This document shows, piece after piece, positions 34,604-43,553 of a stretch of DNA of 64,000 bases (its first letter is position 1; every line of letters begins with the position of its first letter). The notes under the pieces were generated by a model. That model was given only the letters and a program-made list of their open reading frames with translations, did not search any database and was not told where the DNA came from. Source of the DNA: Lachnospiraceae bacterium (GTDB taxonomy: Bacteria > Bacillota > Clostridia > Lachnospirales > Lachnospiraceae); the NCBI GenBank assembly GCA_014804355.1, contig JAAUZY010000022.1, positions 48,860 through 112,859 of the forward strand, read 5' to 3'. A program made the translations under genes and the position numbers.

Positions 34604-36178
34604 ATGCAGCTCATATCCTATTCCTTTGTGGCGCTCTGGATGTTGACTTTTGCGCTTTATTATCTGGTTCCGAAGAAGTTTCAGTGGTATATCCTGCTGG
34701 CAGCCAGCCTGGTCTTCTATGTCATAGGACTTAGGGGCTTCCCGCTTGGTCTGCTGCTTACGGCTATCACGACCTACGGGTGCGGCATCTACTTGAAAAA
34801 TTCTCTGGAACGTGAGAAGACAGAGAGTGCACAGAGTGCCGACAAGGAGAGCAAGAAGGCATGTAAGGCCGCATTTGCGAAGAAACGGAAACGGGTTCAG
34901 ATCCTGTATATTGTCTTTAATCTGGGATTACTGCTTTTTTATAAATATGCGGTTGTTCTGGTGCCATTTGCAGAGACTTTGACGGGCTCGCATATCGGAT
35001 TTTTGGAAAAAGTGATTATGCCGTTGGGGATTTCTTTCTACACCCTGACCGCCATCAGCTATGTGGTGGATGCGGGAAGAGAGAACTGTAAGGTAGAGAC
35101 GGATTTCCTGAAGGTGCTCCTGTTTCTGGCATATTTCCCTGCGGTTACACAGGGGCCTTTCAATCGTTTTGACAAGATGAAGGAACAGTTCGAGCGGGAG
35201 CATGTATTTCAATATGATCGAATGCTTCGCGCAGTCCAGCGCTTCGTCTGGGGTGCGTTCAAGAAGCTGGTGATTGCCGATCGGATCGGTATTTTTGTAG
35301 ACAGAGTGTACGGTGTCGAGACATCTTCTGTGGAAGGCAGTATTTTTGCCTGTGCCACGGTTTTTTATATGCTTCAGCTTTATGCGGATTTTTCCGGATA
35401 TATTGATATGGCGGCGGGTGTCAGCGAGACATTTGATATTGTGTTGCCAGAGAATTTCAAGCGTCCCTATTTCGCAAGGTCCGTGGCGGATTTCTGGCGT
35501 AGATGGCATATCACGCTGGGAACATGGTTTAAGGACTACGTGATGTTTTCCTTTGTGATGTCGGGGACGGGACGTAAGATCAATAAAGCCTGCAAGAATA
35601 AGTGGAATGGCATGGGCAGGCAGGTGGTACCGATCATCGGAACGATGCTTGTCTGGTTCTTCACAGGGATATGGCACGGCAGGACGCTTGCTTATATGCT
35701 GTGGGGCGTTTATTACGGCGTTATCATGAGCGTATCACTGCTTCTGGAACAGAAGTATGTCGGTTGGAAGGTAAAACTCCATATCAAAGACGGCAAGGCG
35801 TGGTCTTTCTTCTGCATGGCGCGGACATGGGTCATTGTCTTTATAGCGGATGTGCTGATCCGGAGTGAGAGTCTGGCACAGGCGGGTGCAATCTATAGCG
35901 CTTTCGTGACACGACTGAACTTGCGGACATTACTTTCGAGGGAGATCACTTCTTATGGACTCAGTAAATATGATTTTATGCTGCTGGCAGTGGTACTGTT
36001 GATTTGGCTGGCGGTGTCTGTACTGGAAGAGCGGGGAGAGGATGTGCGGACTTATTTTGCCGGCAGACCGATAGTCATTAGATGGGCGTTCTATTACGGA
36101 ATTGTTCTGCTCGTGTTGATAACGGGAATCTACGGTGGCGGCTATGATACGGCAGCGTTTATGTATCAGAGTTTTTAA
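34604..36178 (+). CDS. DltB-like MBOAT O-acyltransferase
   Basis: 524 residues, about eleven membrane spans. MBOAT signature: RSVADFWRRWHITLGTWFKDY and the catalytic His358 in TGIWHGRTLAYMLWG. DltB/AlgI relatives take an acyl group from a carrier or donor in the cytoplasm and transfer it across the membrane, with an SGNH protein as partner. ATG 34604 directly follows the TAA of the carrier gene, so the two are co-translated. With DltD-, DltA- and DltC-like neighbours the assignment to aminoacyl transfer is better than to plain O-acetylation. Confidence 0.9.
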   Translation: MQLISYSFVALWMLTFALYYLVPKKFQWYILLAASLVFYVIGLRGFPLGLLLTAITTYGCGIYLKNSLEREKTESAQSADKESKKACKAAFAKKRKRVQILYIVFNLGLLLFYKYAVVLVPFAETLTGSHIGFLEKVIMPLGISFYTLTAISYVVDAGRENCKVETDFLKVLLFLAYFPAVTQGPFNRFDKMKEQFEREHVFQYDRMLRAVQRFVWGAFKKLVIADRIGIFVDRVYGVETSSVEGSIFACATVFYMLQLYADFSGYIDMAAGVSETFDIVLPENFKRPYFARSVADFWRRWHITLGTWFKDYVMFSFVMSGTGRKINKACKNKWNGMGRQVVPIIGTMLVWFFTGIWHGRTLAYMLWGVYYGVIMSVSLLLEQKYVGWKVKLHIKDGKAWSFFCMARTWVIVFIADVLIRSESLAQAGAIYSAFVTRLNLRTLLSREITSYGLSKYDFMLLAVVLLIWLAVSVLEERGEDVRTYFAGRPIVIRWAFYYGIVLLVLITGIYGGGYDTAAFMYQSF

Positions 36179-36265
36179 GTCCGGTTCTTGAGATGTAGAG
36201 TTCCCGATAGAGAAAGTATGTAAAAGACGGTGTATAAAAACAGTGTATCAAGACAGGTTAATTTC

Positions 36266-37384
36266 ATGAGAAAGATTGCATTTCATTTAAATTGTTTAGA
36301 GCAGGGCGGCGCGGAGCGTGTGGTCACGAATCTGGCGAATCAGTTTGCGAAAGAAGGATATGAGGTCATTATCGCCACGGAATGGTACGGTGAGAATGAA
36401 TTTCAGATTGATTCTAAGGTGAGACGCGTTCATGTGGGACTGCGCGAGGGGGATGATAAGAAGCATCGTCTCGTTCAATTCATGCTTCGCGTGAAGTACC
36501 TGAGGAAGTTTCTAAAGGAGGAGAAGCCGGATATTCTGATTCCTTTTGCGAGAAAAGCGCTCTACAGAGGTTTGATGGCGGCATATTTTATTAAAATACC
36601 GGTGCTTATATCCATCAGGACGGACCCGGCGGGACATTATGAGGAGCGGTCTGATAAAATACAGATTCCGCTGTTGTTTCCGCGGGCGGACGGGTGTGTC
36701 TTCCAGACAGAGGGAGCGAGAGATTTTTTCGCCCCAAGATTACAGAATAATTCGCGGATCATCTTAAATCCTATTCATGATAAATATATCGGGGTGCCAG
36801 TGCCGAAGGCGCGGACCAAGACGGTGGTGCAGTCCGGCAGACTGGTGGACTTTAAGAATCAGCCTATGTTGATTCGGTCGTTTGTCAATGTGCACGCGAA
36901 GCATCCGGACTATGATTTGAAAATATACGGTGGAGATTCCTTCGACGGAACGAAAGAGATTCTGGAAGGGTTGATCGAGGAATACCATGCACAGGATTAT
37001 ATTCACCTTATGGGCGCCAGTGACAGTCTGGAGAAGGAACTGACAGACTCTGCGCTGTTTGCTTTTACCTCGGACTGGGAAGGCCTTCCCAATGCTCTTA
37101 TGGAAGCCATGGCACTGGGGCTTCCTATCGTGGCCACGGACTGCCCGTGCGGCGGGCCGCGGACGATCATGACGGACGGAGTGGACGGCCTGTTGATTCC
37201 CATCAAAGACCAGCAGGCGTTAGAGGACGGAATCAATCATCTGATTGAGAATCCCGAACTGGCAGAGCAGCTTGGCAGCAATGCGCGCAAGATCGCAGAG
37301 CGGGCAAATTCACAGGCGGTTTATGAACAGTGGCGCGATTATATCGAGGAAATATGTGCGGCCTATGAGGGAAAACATCAATAA
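36266..37384 (+). CDS. Glycosyltransferase family 4
   Basis: 372 residues, GT-B. FHLNCLEQGGAERVVTNLA (glycine loop), VVQSGRLVDFKNQP at the start of the donor domain, FTSDWEGLPNALMEAMALG with EX7E, then CPCGGPRTIM. The motif set matches amylovoran/GalNAc-alpha-GalNAc transferase-like GT4 enzymes and is close in style to the GT4 at 42054. ATG 36266 is the domain start; a GTG at 36230 would add 12 residues. Sugar not assignable. Confidence 0.87.
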   Translation: MRKIAFHLNCLEQGGAERVVTNLANQFAKEGYEVIIATEWYGENEFQIDSKVRRVHVGLREGDDKKHRLVQFMLRVKYLRKFLKEEKPDILIPFARKALYRGLMAAYFIKIPVLISIRTDPAGHYEERSDKIQIPLLFPRADGCVFQTEGARDFFAPRLQNNSRIILNPIHDKYIGVPVPKARTKTVVQSGRLVDFKNQPMLIRSFVNVHAKHPDYDLKIYGGDSFDGTKEILEGLIEEYHAQDYIHLMGASDSLEKELTDSALFAFTSDWEGLPNALMEAMALGLPIVATDCPCGGPRTIMTDGVDGLLIPIKDQQALEDGINHLIENPELAEQLGSNARKIAERANSQAVYEQWRDYIEEICAAYEGKHQ

Positions 37385-37454
37385 AGTTGAAAGCAGTAAA
37401 GCGGGCGATGACACGGTTGGGCGGAAATGCCGGAAAAGAAGGAGGAACACTGAA

Positions 37455-38973
37455 TTGGCGGATAAGGGTGAAAGAATAACGGATAAAGCGGATAGGGGTT
37501 CAATTTTGATGAAACTCAGTCAATACGGAAAGAGGGTTGTAGTGGCGCTGAATGTACTTCTGATTCTGTTTATGGTGTATGTAGTGACTGTCAGCGCGGG
37601 ATATACAGTTCTTTTAGGGGATGATTACACGCACGGTGTGCGGGTGGGAGTGTTCCATGTGCCCTTATTGCAGTATGTGGCGGCCTCCCTCCGCTATATG
37701 AAGGAAATTTATCTGGACTGGCAGGGAACGTATTTTGCCATGTTTCTGCAGGCATTTCTGTCGCCGATCAATAATTACGGGATGGGGCAGCTTAGGATCG
37801 TCATGATGGTAAATGCCCTGTTATTTTTTGCGGCGTTGTTTGGTGTTGTGTGGGTATTCACCGGTTTTGCACTGCGGGGCGAAGGGGCGGTGCATATTCG
37901 GTTGACTGTGTTTTCAATCATTTTGTTTTCTATATTGGATGCAGATGTTTTTACGGAGATTTTCTTCTGGTATTCCGGCGCGGTGTCGTACAGTATACCA
38001 TTTTCCGTTGCCCTTCTGGCGATTCTGTGCTTTCTGCTGTCTAATAACGATTCATATTCCGATAAAAAAAAGACGACACTGGCGGTAATGGCGGCTGTTT
38101 TGGGATTTCTGGCATCCGGCGGTTCTCTGGCGGTCAGTGGGACGGGGTGCTATGCGCTTGTATTGCTTACGGTCGGTTTCTATTTAGTCACACGGAAAAT
38201 CTCCGTTCGGAATATCGTGATCACGGCAGCGGGAATTGTGGGAGCATTGGTCAATACGATTGCACCCGGAAATTTCTCGAGGCATACCTATAACAGTGGT
38301 GGTGACAGTCATGCATGGCGGCTGCTTCAGTCGGTCAAATGGGCAGTTAAGACAGTTTGGGGTGAGACAGGCAGGCTTACGAAGGAGACGATGTTTGGCA
38401 TCATGCTCCTTGCTATGATTCTGATCGGAATCCGTCTGTCGAAAAAGTTGGGGGGGGGTATTGCATAGTTACGGTACGGTAAGCGTATTGGCGCTTGCGG
38501 CAGGATATGTGACCGCATTTCCGGTGGCGTTGGGGTATGGCGGACCGGAGTTTCCGAATAGATGTTACTTTATTTTGGATATAGTTCTCGTTTTGTCACT
38601 GCTCAATTTTGCTTTGTTTATCGGAGTCTGTCTGGACAGATGGGCCGGATTGTGTGAGAACAGAAGCGCTCTGGCGGTGCTTTATGTGGTACTCTTTGCC
38701 GCAGTTCTGCTTGCGCCGGAAACGCTTTCGGATTCTGCCTTGATTGCTGTGGCAGAGTCTGAACATAACGGCTCTTATGCGGATTATTACAGACGATGTA
38801 TAGAAATCTATGATTATCTGGAGCAGTGTACGGAGGATGACATAGTAGTGGATGTACCCGCATATATTGAGAATTTTGAGTGCTTTTATCTCGATGAGGA
38901 TCCGGAGGGATGGGTCAATGTAGGGATGGCAGAGTATTACCATAAGAACTCTGTGAGGCGCATGGCCGAGTAA
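37455..38973 (+). pseudogene. DUF6056-like membrane protein split by a G9 tract (possibly phase-variable)
   Basis: The first part (TTG 37455, ideal GGAGGA at 37441) codes for a polytopic membrane protein with LLGDDYTHG after TM1 and LDWQGTYFAMFLQAF, then stops at 38468. The second part continues in the +1 frame to 38973 with more membrane spans and a soluble tail ending VGMAEYYHKNSVRRM. The gene at 51792 is a whole homologue with the same order: IDDYDYG, NWQGTYISCFL and a tail with NLAVTRYYHKDSVK. The frame change falls exactly in a run of nine G (38450-38458). With eight G the two parts fuse into one protein of about 505 residues. Either a contingency switch in the off state or a sequencing artefact. 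I believe the family is DUF6056. Confidence 0.8.
38450..38458 (+). repeat. Homopolymeric G9 tract inside a coding region
   Basis: Nine consecutive G. Loss of one G restores one continuous reading frame between 37455 and 38973; nine G leads to a stop at 38466-38468. Such tracts change length by slipped-strand replication. Confidence 0.85.
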
Positions 38974-38980
38974 AACAAAC

Positions 38981-39009
38981 TTGTCCCGTGGGGCGGTTGC
39001 GTATATAAT
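38981..39009 (+). promoter_or_regulatory. Sigma-A-type promoter
   Basis: TTGTCC (38981-38986), 17 bases, TATAAT (39004-39009). It lies just after the frameshifted membrane gene and 92 bases before the deacetylase-like gene. Confidence 0.6.
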
Positions 39010-39100
39010 TAGAGAAGAAATGTGCCCGTTATATCTTTTCGGAAAGTGCCGGGGAGGGTGCGGGATGTTGCAGGATGAAAGAAAGAGATGAGGTTTTATT

Positions 39101-39859
39101 ATGTTTTCATACGACGATTACCGACAGATTATCAGGATCATACAGTCTACCGGGAGACACTGCGGTTATGCGGATGCTCTGGGGAAAGACAAGTTCATCA
39201 TTATGCGCCACGATGTGGAATACAGCGTGGACAGGGCTTATCAGTTGGCGAAGGTGGAACAGAGTATGGATTTCGTCTCCACATTCTTCTTCCAGTGGAC
39301 AAATAATACTTATAATATTCTTTCCAGAAAGAATATGGATATGATCAAGGATATGCATGAGAGAGGACAACATATCGGACTGCATTTTGCATTAAACGGC
39401 GTGACGAATATGCAGCAGATTCGCGGACGCATTAAGAAGGAGATGGAGATCTTAAGCGAGATGTTCGGGTTCGAGATCACGGAATTCTCGGTGCACAGGC
39501 CTTCTAAGGATATCCTGCGGGAGAATATTAAGCTGGACGGTATTCTGAATGCATATCAGGATGACTTCTTTACGTTTGCGGACAGAATCGATGAGAGTAC
39601 GTCGTTAAATGTGAAATATATGTCTGACGCCAATCATATTTGGCGGTACGGATATCCGGATGAGGAGAATATCAAGGGGTACGATAAGGTGCAGATCCTG
39701 ACCCATCCTTTCGCATGGAGTAAGAAAGGGTGTGGCAATTTCGACAACTACAGGGATCTGCTGCAGGAGAAGTACATAGAACTGGTAGAATCCGTGGATA
39801 ATGAATGTAAAGATTTCGGTGAGTATCGGGAGTATTTCTCGGAGAAGAATGTACGTTGA
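39101..39859 (+). CDS. Polysaccharide deacetylase-like protein (HDV motif type)
   Basis: 252 residues. IIMRHDVEYSVDRAYQLA (about residues 33-50) is the His-Asp motif of the polysaccharide-deacetylase-related group in which the NodB TFDDG motif is replaced by RHDV(D/E). GQHIGLHFALNG and FSVHRPS (about residues 88-99 and 127-133) supply the later His residues, and ILTHPFAW is near the C-terminus. No signal peptide or membrane span is visible, so it probably works in the cytoplasm on a nucleotide- or lipid-linked sugar. Deacetylation of an N-acetyl sugar is the family-based guess; it could create free amines for formyl or aminoacyl groups. Own promoter at 38981. ATG 39101 follows AGATGAGGTTTTATT. 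Confidence 0.7.
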   Translation: MFSYDDYRQIIRIIQSTGRHCGYADALGKDKFIIMRHDVEYSVDRAYQLAKVEQSMDFVSTFFFQWTNNTYNILSRKNMDMIKDMHERGQHIGLHFALNGVTNMQQIRGRIKKEMEILSEMFGFEITEFSVHRPSKDILRENIKLDGILNAYQDDFFTFADRIDESTSLNVKYMSDANHIWRYGYPDEENIKGYDKVQILTHPFAWSKKGCGNFDNYRDLLQEKYIELVESVDNECKDFGEYREYFSEKNVR

Positions 39860-39907
39860 TAGTGTGAGATGTAATGTGATTGTTAAGCTGTATCGGATGG
39901 GAAATAT

Positions 39908-41818
39908 ATGTGTGGAATATGCGGTTATATCAGTAAAAAGAGGATAACAATAAATCAGTTGATAGACATGAACGATACGATGTATCACAGAGGACCGGAC
40001 GACAGCGGCGCGGAAGTCTATGAGATGACCGGAGGCCGGCGGGTCGGGTTTGCACAGAGGCGGCTTTCCATTCTGGATCTGTCTGCGTTGGGGCACCAGC
40101 CCATGCACTCTGCGGATCAGCGGATCAGTGTAGTATATAATGGTGAAATTTATAATTATAGGGAACTTAGAGAAGAATTGGCGGACTATCCCTTCCGGTC
40201 CAACTGTGATACGGAGGTCATCATAGCCGCCTATTTAAAATGGGGCATTCGGTGCGTGGAGCGGTTCAACGGGATGTTTGCGATCGCGTTGTTTGACAGG
40301 CAGACGCAGGAAGTATATCTGGTACGCGACCGCATTGGTAAGAAGCCCCTCTATTATTGGTATGAAGACGGTAATCTGGTATTTGCCTCAGAGTTAAAAC
40401 CGATCATGAAGTGTCCGGGCTTTACGGGTGAGATTGATCGCCGCGTATTGTCCCGCTATCTGTTCCAGCAGTATATCAATGCGCCGGAGAGTATTTACCG
40501 GAATGTATATAAGCTGGAGCCAGGGGCGGTTCTGCGGTTTACGGAGGGGAATATCAACACATGGAAATACTGGGATGTCAGTAAAGTGTACCGGGAAGCT
40601 GTGGGAAATCAGATCAAAGATTACGGGGAGGCCAAGGCCTGCCTGAAGGAAGCGCTACAGAAGTCCGTGCGTTCCCGCATGATCGCCGATGTGCCGCTGG
40701 GATCTTTCTTAAGCGGCGGCTATGATTCTTCACTGGTCACTGCCATTGCGCAGGAGTGCTCGGATAGTCCGGTGAAGACTTTCTCCATCGGTTTTCACGA
40801 GGAAAAGTATAATGAGGCCAAGTATGCCAAGGCTGTAGCGGATTATCTGGGAACAAACCACACGGAACTCTATATTGATGAGAGGGACATGTTTGATCTG
40901 GTGGAGAGCATACCGGCGTACTATGATGAACCGTTTGCGGATAGTTCGCAGATTGCCACAATGATGGTATCCAAATTGGCAAAAGAGCATGTGACGGTGG
41001 CGCTGTCGGGAGACGGCGGCGATGAGTTCTTCTGCGGTTATAATATTTATCAGAATGTGGCACAGGCGCAGAAGTTGGATACGCTCGGAGCAATGGTATA
41101 CGGTGTATGTCATCTTCCGATACTTAAGCAGATGCATATGGCGGACCGGCTGCCCTTCAAAGTGCGTGTAATCGCTGGTAACAGGGAGAGAGAGAGTAAG
41201 ACCCAGTTTGGCGCGGGAAACTATCTGGTTCGAGCGAAAGCGATGGTACAGGCGCCGCAAAGGGGAAAGACCGGTCGGAGAGAAGAGGCACTTCCCATCC
41301 ATTATCTGTTTGAGAGCCGATATAATGTGAAGGACTGGCAGATCAGGAGAATGCTTCTTGATATGGACACATATCTTCCGGGGGATATTCTATGTAAAGT
41401 GGATCGAGCTTCCATGAAATATTCTCTGGAAGCACGCTGCCCGATTTTAGATACAGATGTTATGGAATTGTCTTACAGGATTCCGCATGCATATAAATAT
41501 GCCGATGGAGATAAAAAACATATCCTGAAAGATATCGCTTATGATTATATTCCGAAGGAACTTTTGGAGAGGCCAAAGGTGGGATTTGGTGTTCCGCTGG
41601 ATAAGTGGCTGCGGGGACCGCTTAAAGAACAGCTGTTAGATTACAGTGGTTATGATTATTTGAAACGACAGGATATTTTCGATGCGAAGTATGTTTCAGA
41701 CATGATCGGGCAGTATGTCAGGACAGGAGATGCGGGTCCCGCGACGGGAGCGAACTACTCAAAATTGACATGGTCCTTCTTCGTATTCCAACAGTGGTAT
41801 CAGACGTATCACGAGTGA
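39908..41818 (+). CDS. AsnB-like glutamine amidotransferase (asparagine synthase family), copy 1
   Basis: 636 residues. N-terminal Ntn glutaminase domain with the nucleophile Cys2 (MCGICGYI), YHRGPDDSG and YNGEIYNY; C-terminal ATP-pyrophosphatase with LSGGYDSSLV (SGG at 269-271), ALSGDGGDEFFCGY and CKVDRASMKYSLE. It hydrolyses glutamine and amidates a carboxylate through an acyl-AMP. Inside polysaccharide loci such genes (for example WbpS) are linked to amidation of uronic acids; the predicted UDP-GalNAcA here would be a substrate or precursor. ATG 39908 overlaps the usual start with Cys as second residue, which fixes the start. A second copy lies at 44777. Confidence 0.9.
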   Translation: MCGICGYISKKRITINQLIDMNDTMYHRGPDDSGAEVYEMTGGRRVGFAQRRLSILDLSALGHQPMHSADQRISVVYNGEIYNYRELREELADYPFRSNCDTEVIIAAYLKWGIRCVERFNGMFAIALFDRQTQEVYLVRDRIGKKPLYYWYEDGNLVFASELKPIMKCPGFTGEIDRRVLSRYLFQQYINAPESIYRNVYKLEPGAVLRFTEGNINTWKYWDVSKVYREAVGNQIKDYGEAKACLKEALQKSVRSRMIADVPLGSFLSGGYDSSLVTAIAQECSDSPVKTFSIGFHEEKYNEAKYAKAVADYLGTNHTELYIDERDMFDLVESIPAYYDEPFADSSQIATMMVSKLAKEHVTVALSGDGGDEFFCGYNIYQNVAQAQKLDTLGAMVYGVCHLPILKQMHMADRLPFKVRVIAGNRERESKTQFGAGNYLVRAKAMVQAPQRGKTGRREEALPIHYLFESRYNVKDWQIRRMLLDMDTYLPGDILCKVDRASMKYSLEARCPILDTDVMELSYRIPHAYKYADGDKKHILKDIAYDYIPKELLERPKVGFGVPLDKWLRGPLKEQLLDYSGYDYLKRQDIFDAKYVSDMIGQYVRTGDAGPATGANYSKLTWSFFVFQQWYQTYHE

Positions 41819-42053
41819 AAAATGACGATTCTATAACTTTCGGAATGCTATAAAAGATAAAATAACGCAATAAAATAGTGATTTTTAGCGAAATGAGCGG
41901 TCAGAAAAAAGAATAAATTGTCGATGCAATTTAAAATCCAAAAATAAAAATAAATTTAACAAAAGTGTTGTTTTAAAAGGATTTTGCAAGAAAAATGAAG
42001 AAAAAATGCAGAAAAACTCTTTTTAGATAAGATTATGAAGGATTTTATTCAAA
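41819..42053 (+). other. AT-rich intergenic stretch
   Basis: 235 bases of markedly higher A+T content than the rest of the locus, continuing into the first 80 bases of the next gene. Multiple short A-runs and TTAACA/TTGCAA-like hexamers occur, but no -35/-10 pair with proper spacing and no hairpin stands out. It may be a recombination junction or a regulatory region. Confidence 0.5.
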
Positions 42054-43172
42054 ATGCATGAAAATGAGTCGAAAAAAAAACACATTGCTTTTTATATTGG
42101 GTCTTTGCATAAAGGAGGAGCCGAAAGAGTCTTCGTAAATCTGGCAGAATTTTTCCTGGGAGAGGGGTATCGGGTGACGATGGTCACCCAATATCAATAT
42201 CCGAGTGAGGAAGAATATATGTTGCCGGGAGAGATTAAACGGGTGCTCTCCGATCTGACTTTAGAAGAATTAAATAACAGTCGAATCTTGAATTTTATAC
42301 ATCGGGTTCGTAAACTGCATCGAATTTGGAAAAATGAAAAACCGGATCTTGTACTTTCCTGTATCGGCAAAAATAATTTCATGACAGTTGTTACTACAAT
42401 GTTTACCAAGACCAGACCGGTAGTGTCGGTGGTGGGTGAGGCGAAGGAGGAGTACCCGAACCGATTGATGCATTTGCTCGCCAATTTATTATTTCCCCTT
42501 GCGGATGGCATCATCTTACAGACAACGCGATCAAAGTTCTTTTTTAATAAGAAGATACAGAATCGGGCGGTCATTCTGCCCAACTCTCTGAATCCTGATT
42601 TTATCAGGCCAAGATATGAGGGAGAGCGGGATAAGCGCATCGTTTCGGTTGGACGTCTGGATGCCAATAAGAATCATGAGATGATGATACGTGCCCTCGC
42701 GGCGATTCAGGACCGGTATCCGGAATATACGCTGACCATATACGGAGAAGGCGAGCTGCGGACTTATCTGGAAAATCTGGCAAAAGAGCTGGGAGTATCC
42801 GACCGCGTATCGCTGGCGGGAGTGATTCCCGATGTGGCGGTGCAGATCGAGCGGGCGTCGCTTTTCCTATTGACATCCTATTCCGAGGGTGTGTCCAATG
42901 CGCTGATTGAAGCGTTGGCGACGGGGCTGCCGGTAATTTCTACGGATGTACCCAGCGGCGGAACGGTGGAATTAATGGAGGATGGAGTGAATGGGGTGAT
43001 TATTCCGACTGGGGATCAGCGGGCGTTGGAGGTGGCGATGAATCGGGTGCTTGGTGATCCGGCATATGCAGACAGGCTTGGCAGGGAGGCTGTTAAGATT
43101 CAGGAGAGGTTGGCGCCTGAGAGGGTGAATCGGATGTGGAGGGAGTATTTTGAGGGGATTATGGAGAAATAA
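42054..43172 (+). CDS. Glycosyltransferase family 4
   Basis: 372 residues, GT-B. AFYIGSLHKGGAERVFVNLA (glycine loop), VSVGRLDANKNHEMMIRAL in the donor domain, LTSYSEGVSNALIEALATG with EX7E, and DVPSGGTVELMEDG. The 5' end is much more AT-rich than the 3' end and than neighbouring genes. ATG 42054 follows GAAGGATTTTATTC. Its stop lies inside the left copy of a 13-base direct repeat (43167), so that it probably once ran into the gene at 43550 with only three bases between. Confidence 0.87.
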   Translation: MHENESKKKHIAFYIGSLHKGGAERVFVNLAEFFLGEGYRVTMVTQYQYPSEEEYMLPGEIKRVLSDLTLEELNNSRILNFIHRVRKLHRIWKNEKPDLVLSCIGKNNFMTVVTTMFTKTRPVVSVVGEAKEEYPNRLMHLLANLLFPLADGIILQTTRSKFFFNKKIQNRAVILPNSLNPDFIRPRYEGERDKRIVSVGRLDANKNHEMMIRALAAIQDRYPEYTLTIYGEGELRTYLENLAKELGVSDRVSLAGVIPDVAVQIERASLFLLTSYSEGVSNALIEALATGLPVISTDVPSGGTVELMEDGVNGVIIPTGDQRALEVAMNRVLGDPAYADRLGREAVKIQERLAPERVNRMWREYFEGIMEK

Positions 43173-43179
43173 CGCATGG
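43167..43179 (+). repeat. 13-base direct repeat, left copy
   Basis: AAATAACGCATGG, containing the stop codon of the GT4 gene. Identical to 43541-43553, which contains the start codon of the SGNH gene. The two copies bracket a 361-base insert with the hairpin element. Confidence 0.8.
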
Positions 43180-43202
43180 TATGTTAAATGTAGGATTAAT
43201 AA

Positions 43203-43369
43203 GACGGACGCGCGGAACAGTATATATTTACCCTAAGGACGCGCTTTCGCTCGGTTCCAAACGCAACGGTACTAAGCTCGTGAGTTGCGTTGCAACTCAT
43301 AACCTCGCTAAGTGCCGGCGTTTTCCAACGGTCCTTATGGCAAATATATACTGCTCCACGCTGTATGTC
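43203..43369 (+). repeat. Long-hairpin repeat element, copy B
   Basis: About 167 bases. Left arm ACAGTATATATTTACCCTAA pairs with the right arm whose complement is GCAGTATATATTTGCCATAA (16 of 20 identical); pairing continues outward (GACGGACGCGCGG versus GACATACAGCGTGG) and inward (GGAC). The core hairpin GAGTTGC-gt-TGCAACTC (43282 on), CTCGTG and CATAACCTCG are shared with copy A at 2694, and so is a CTTTCGCTC block about 30 bases before. The arms of the two copies do not match each other. Fills half of the 377-base gap 43173-43549; the rest (43370-43540) is AT-rich with no gene or clear promoter. A 63-residue open frame across it is not coding. Confidence 0.75.
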
Positions 43370-43540
43370 TAAAAGGCTTTAGCTGAATAATGGCTTATAT
43401 GAGTGATATTTAGACAAGTATTGTAAAAAGCTTTATGAGATAAACTGTAGAAAGATTATGACGGCATATACTGGCGATGAAGGTGTTATATAACGATAGA
43501 AATGTTAAAACTGTATTTAATATTTTGGGAGAAATGAGAA

Positions 43541-43553
43541 AAATAACGCATGG
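43541..43553 (+). repeat. 13-base direct repeat, right copy
   Basis: AAATAACGCATGG, containing ATG 43550. See the left copy at 43167. Confidence 0.8.

Noticed and set aside
37245-37454. N-terminal extension of the frameshifted membrane gene
   Set aside because: Overlaps the GT4 gene; the perfect GGAGGA before TTG 37455 is a better start.
43181-43372. 63-codon plus-strand frame over hairpin element B
   Set aside because: Covers a palindrome, has no ribosome site and no counterpart in copy A.
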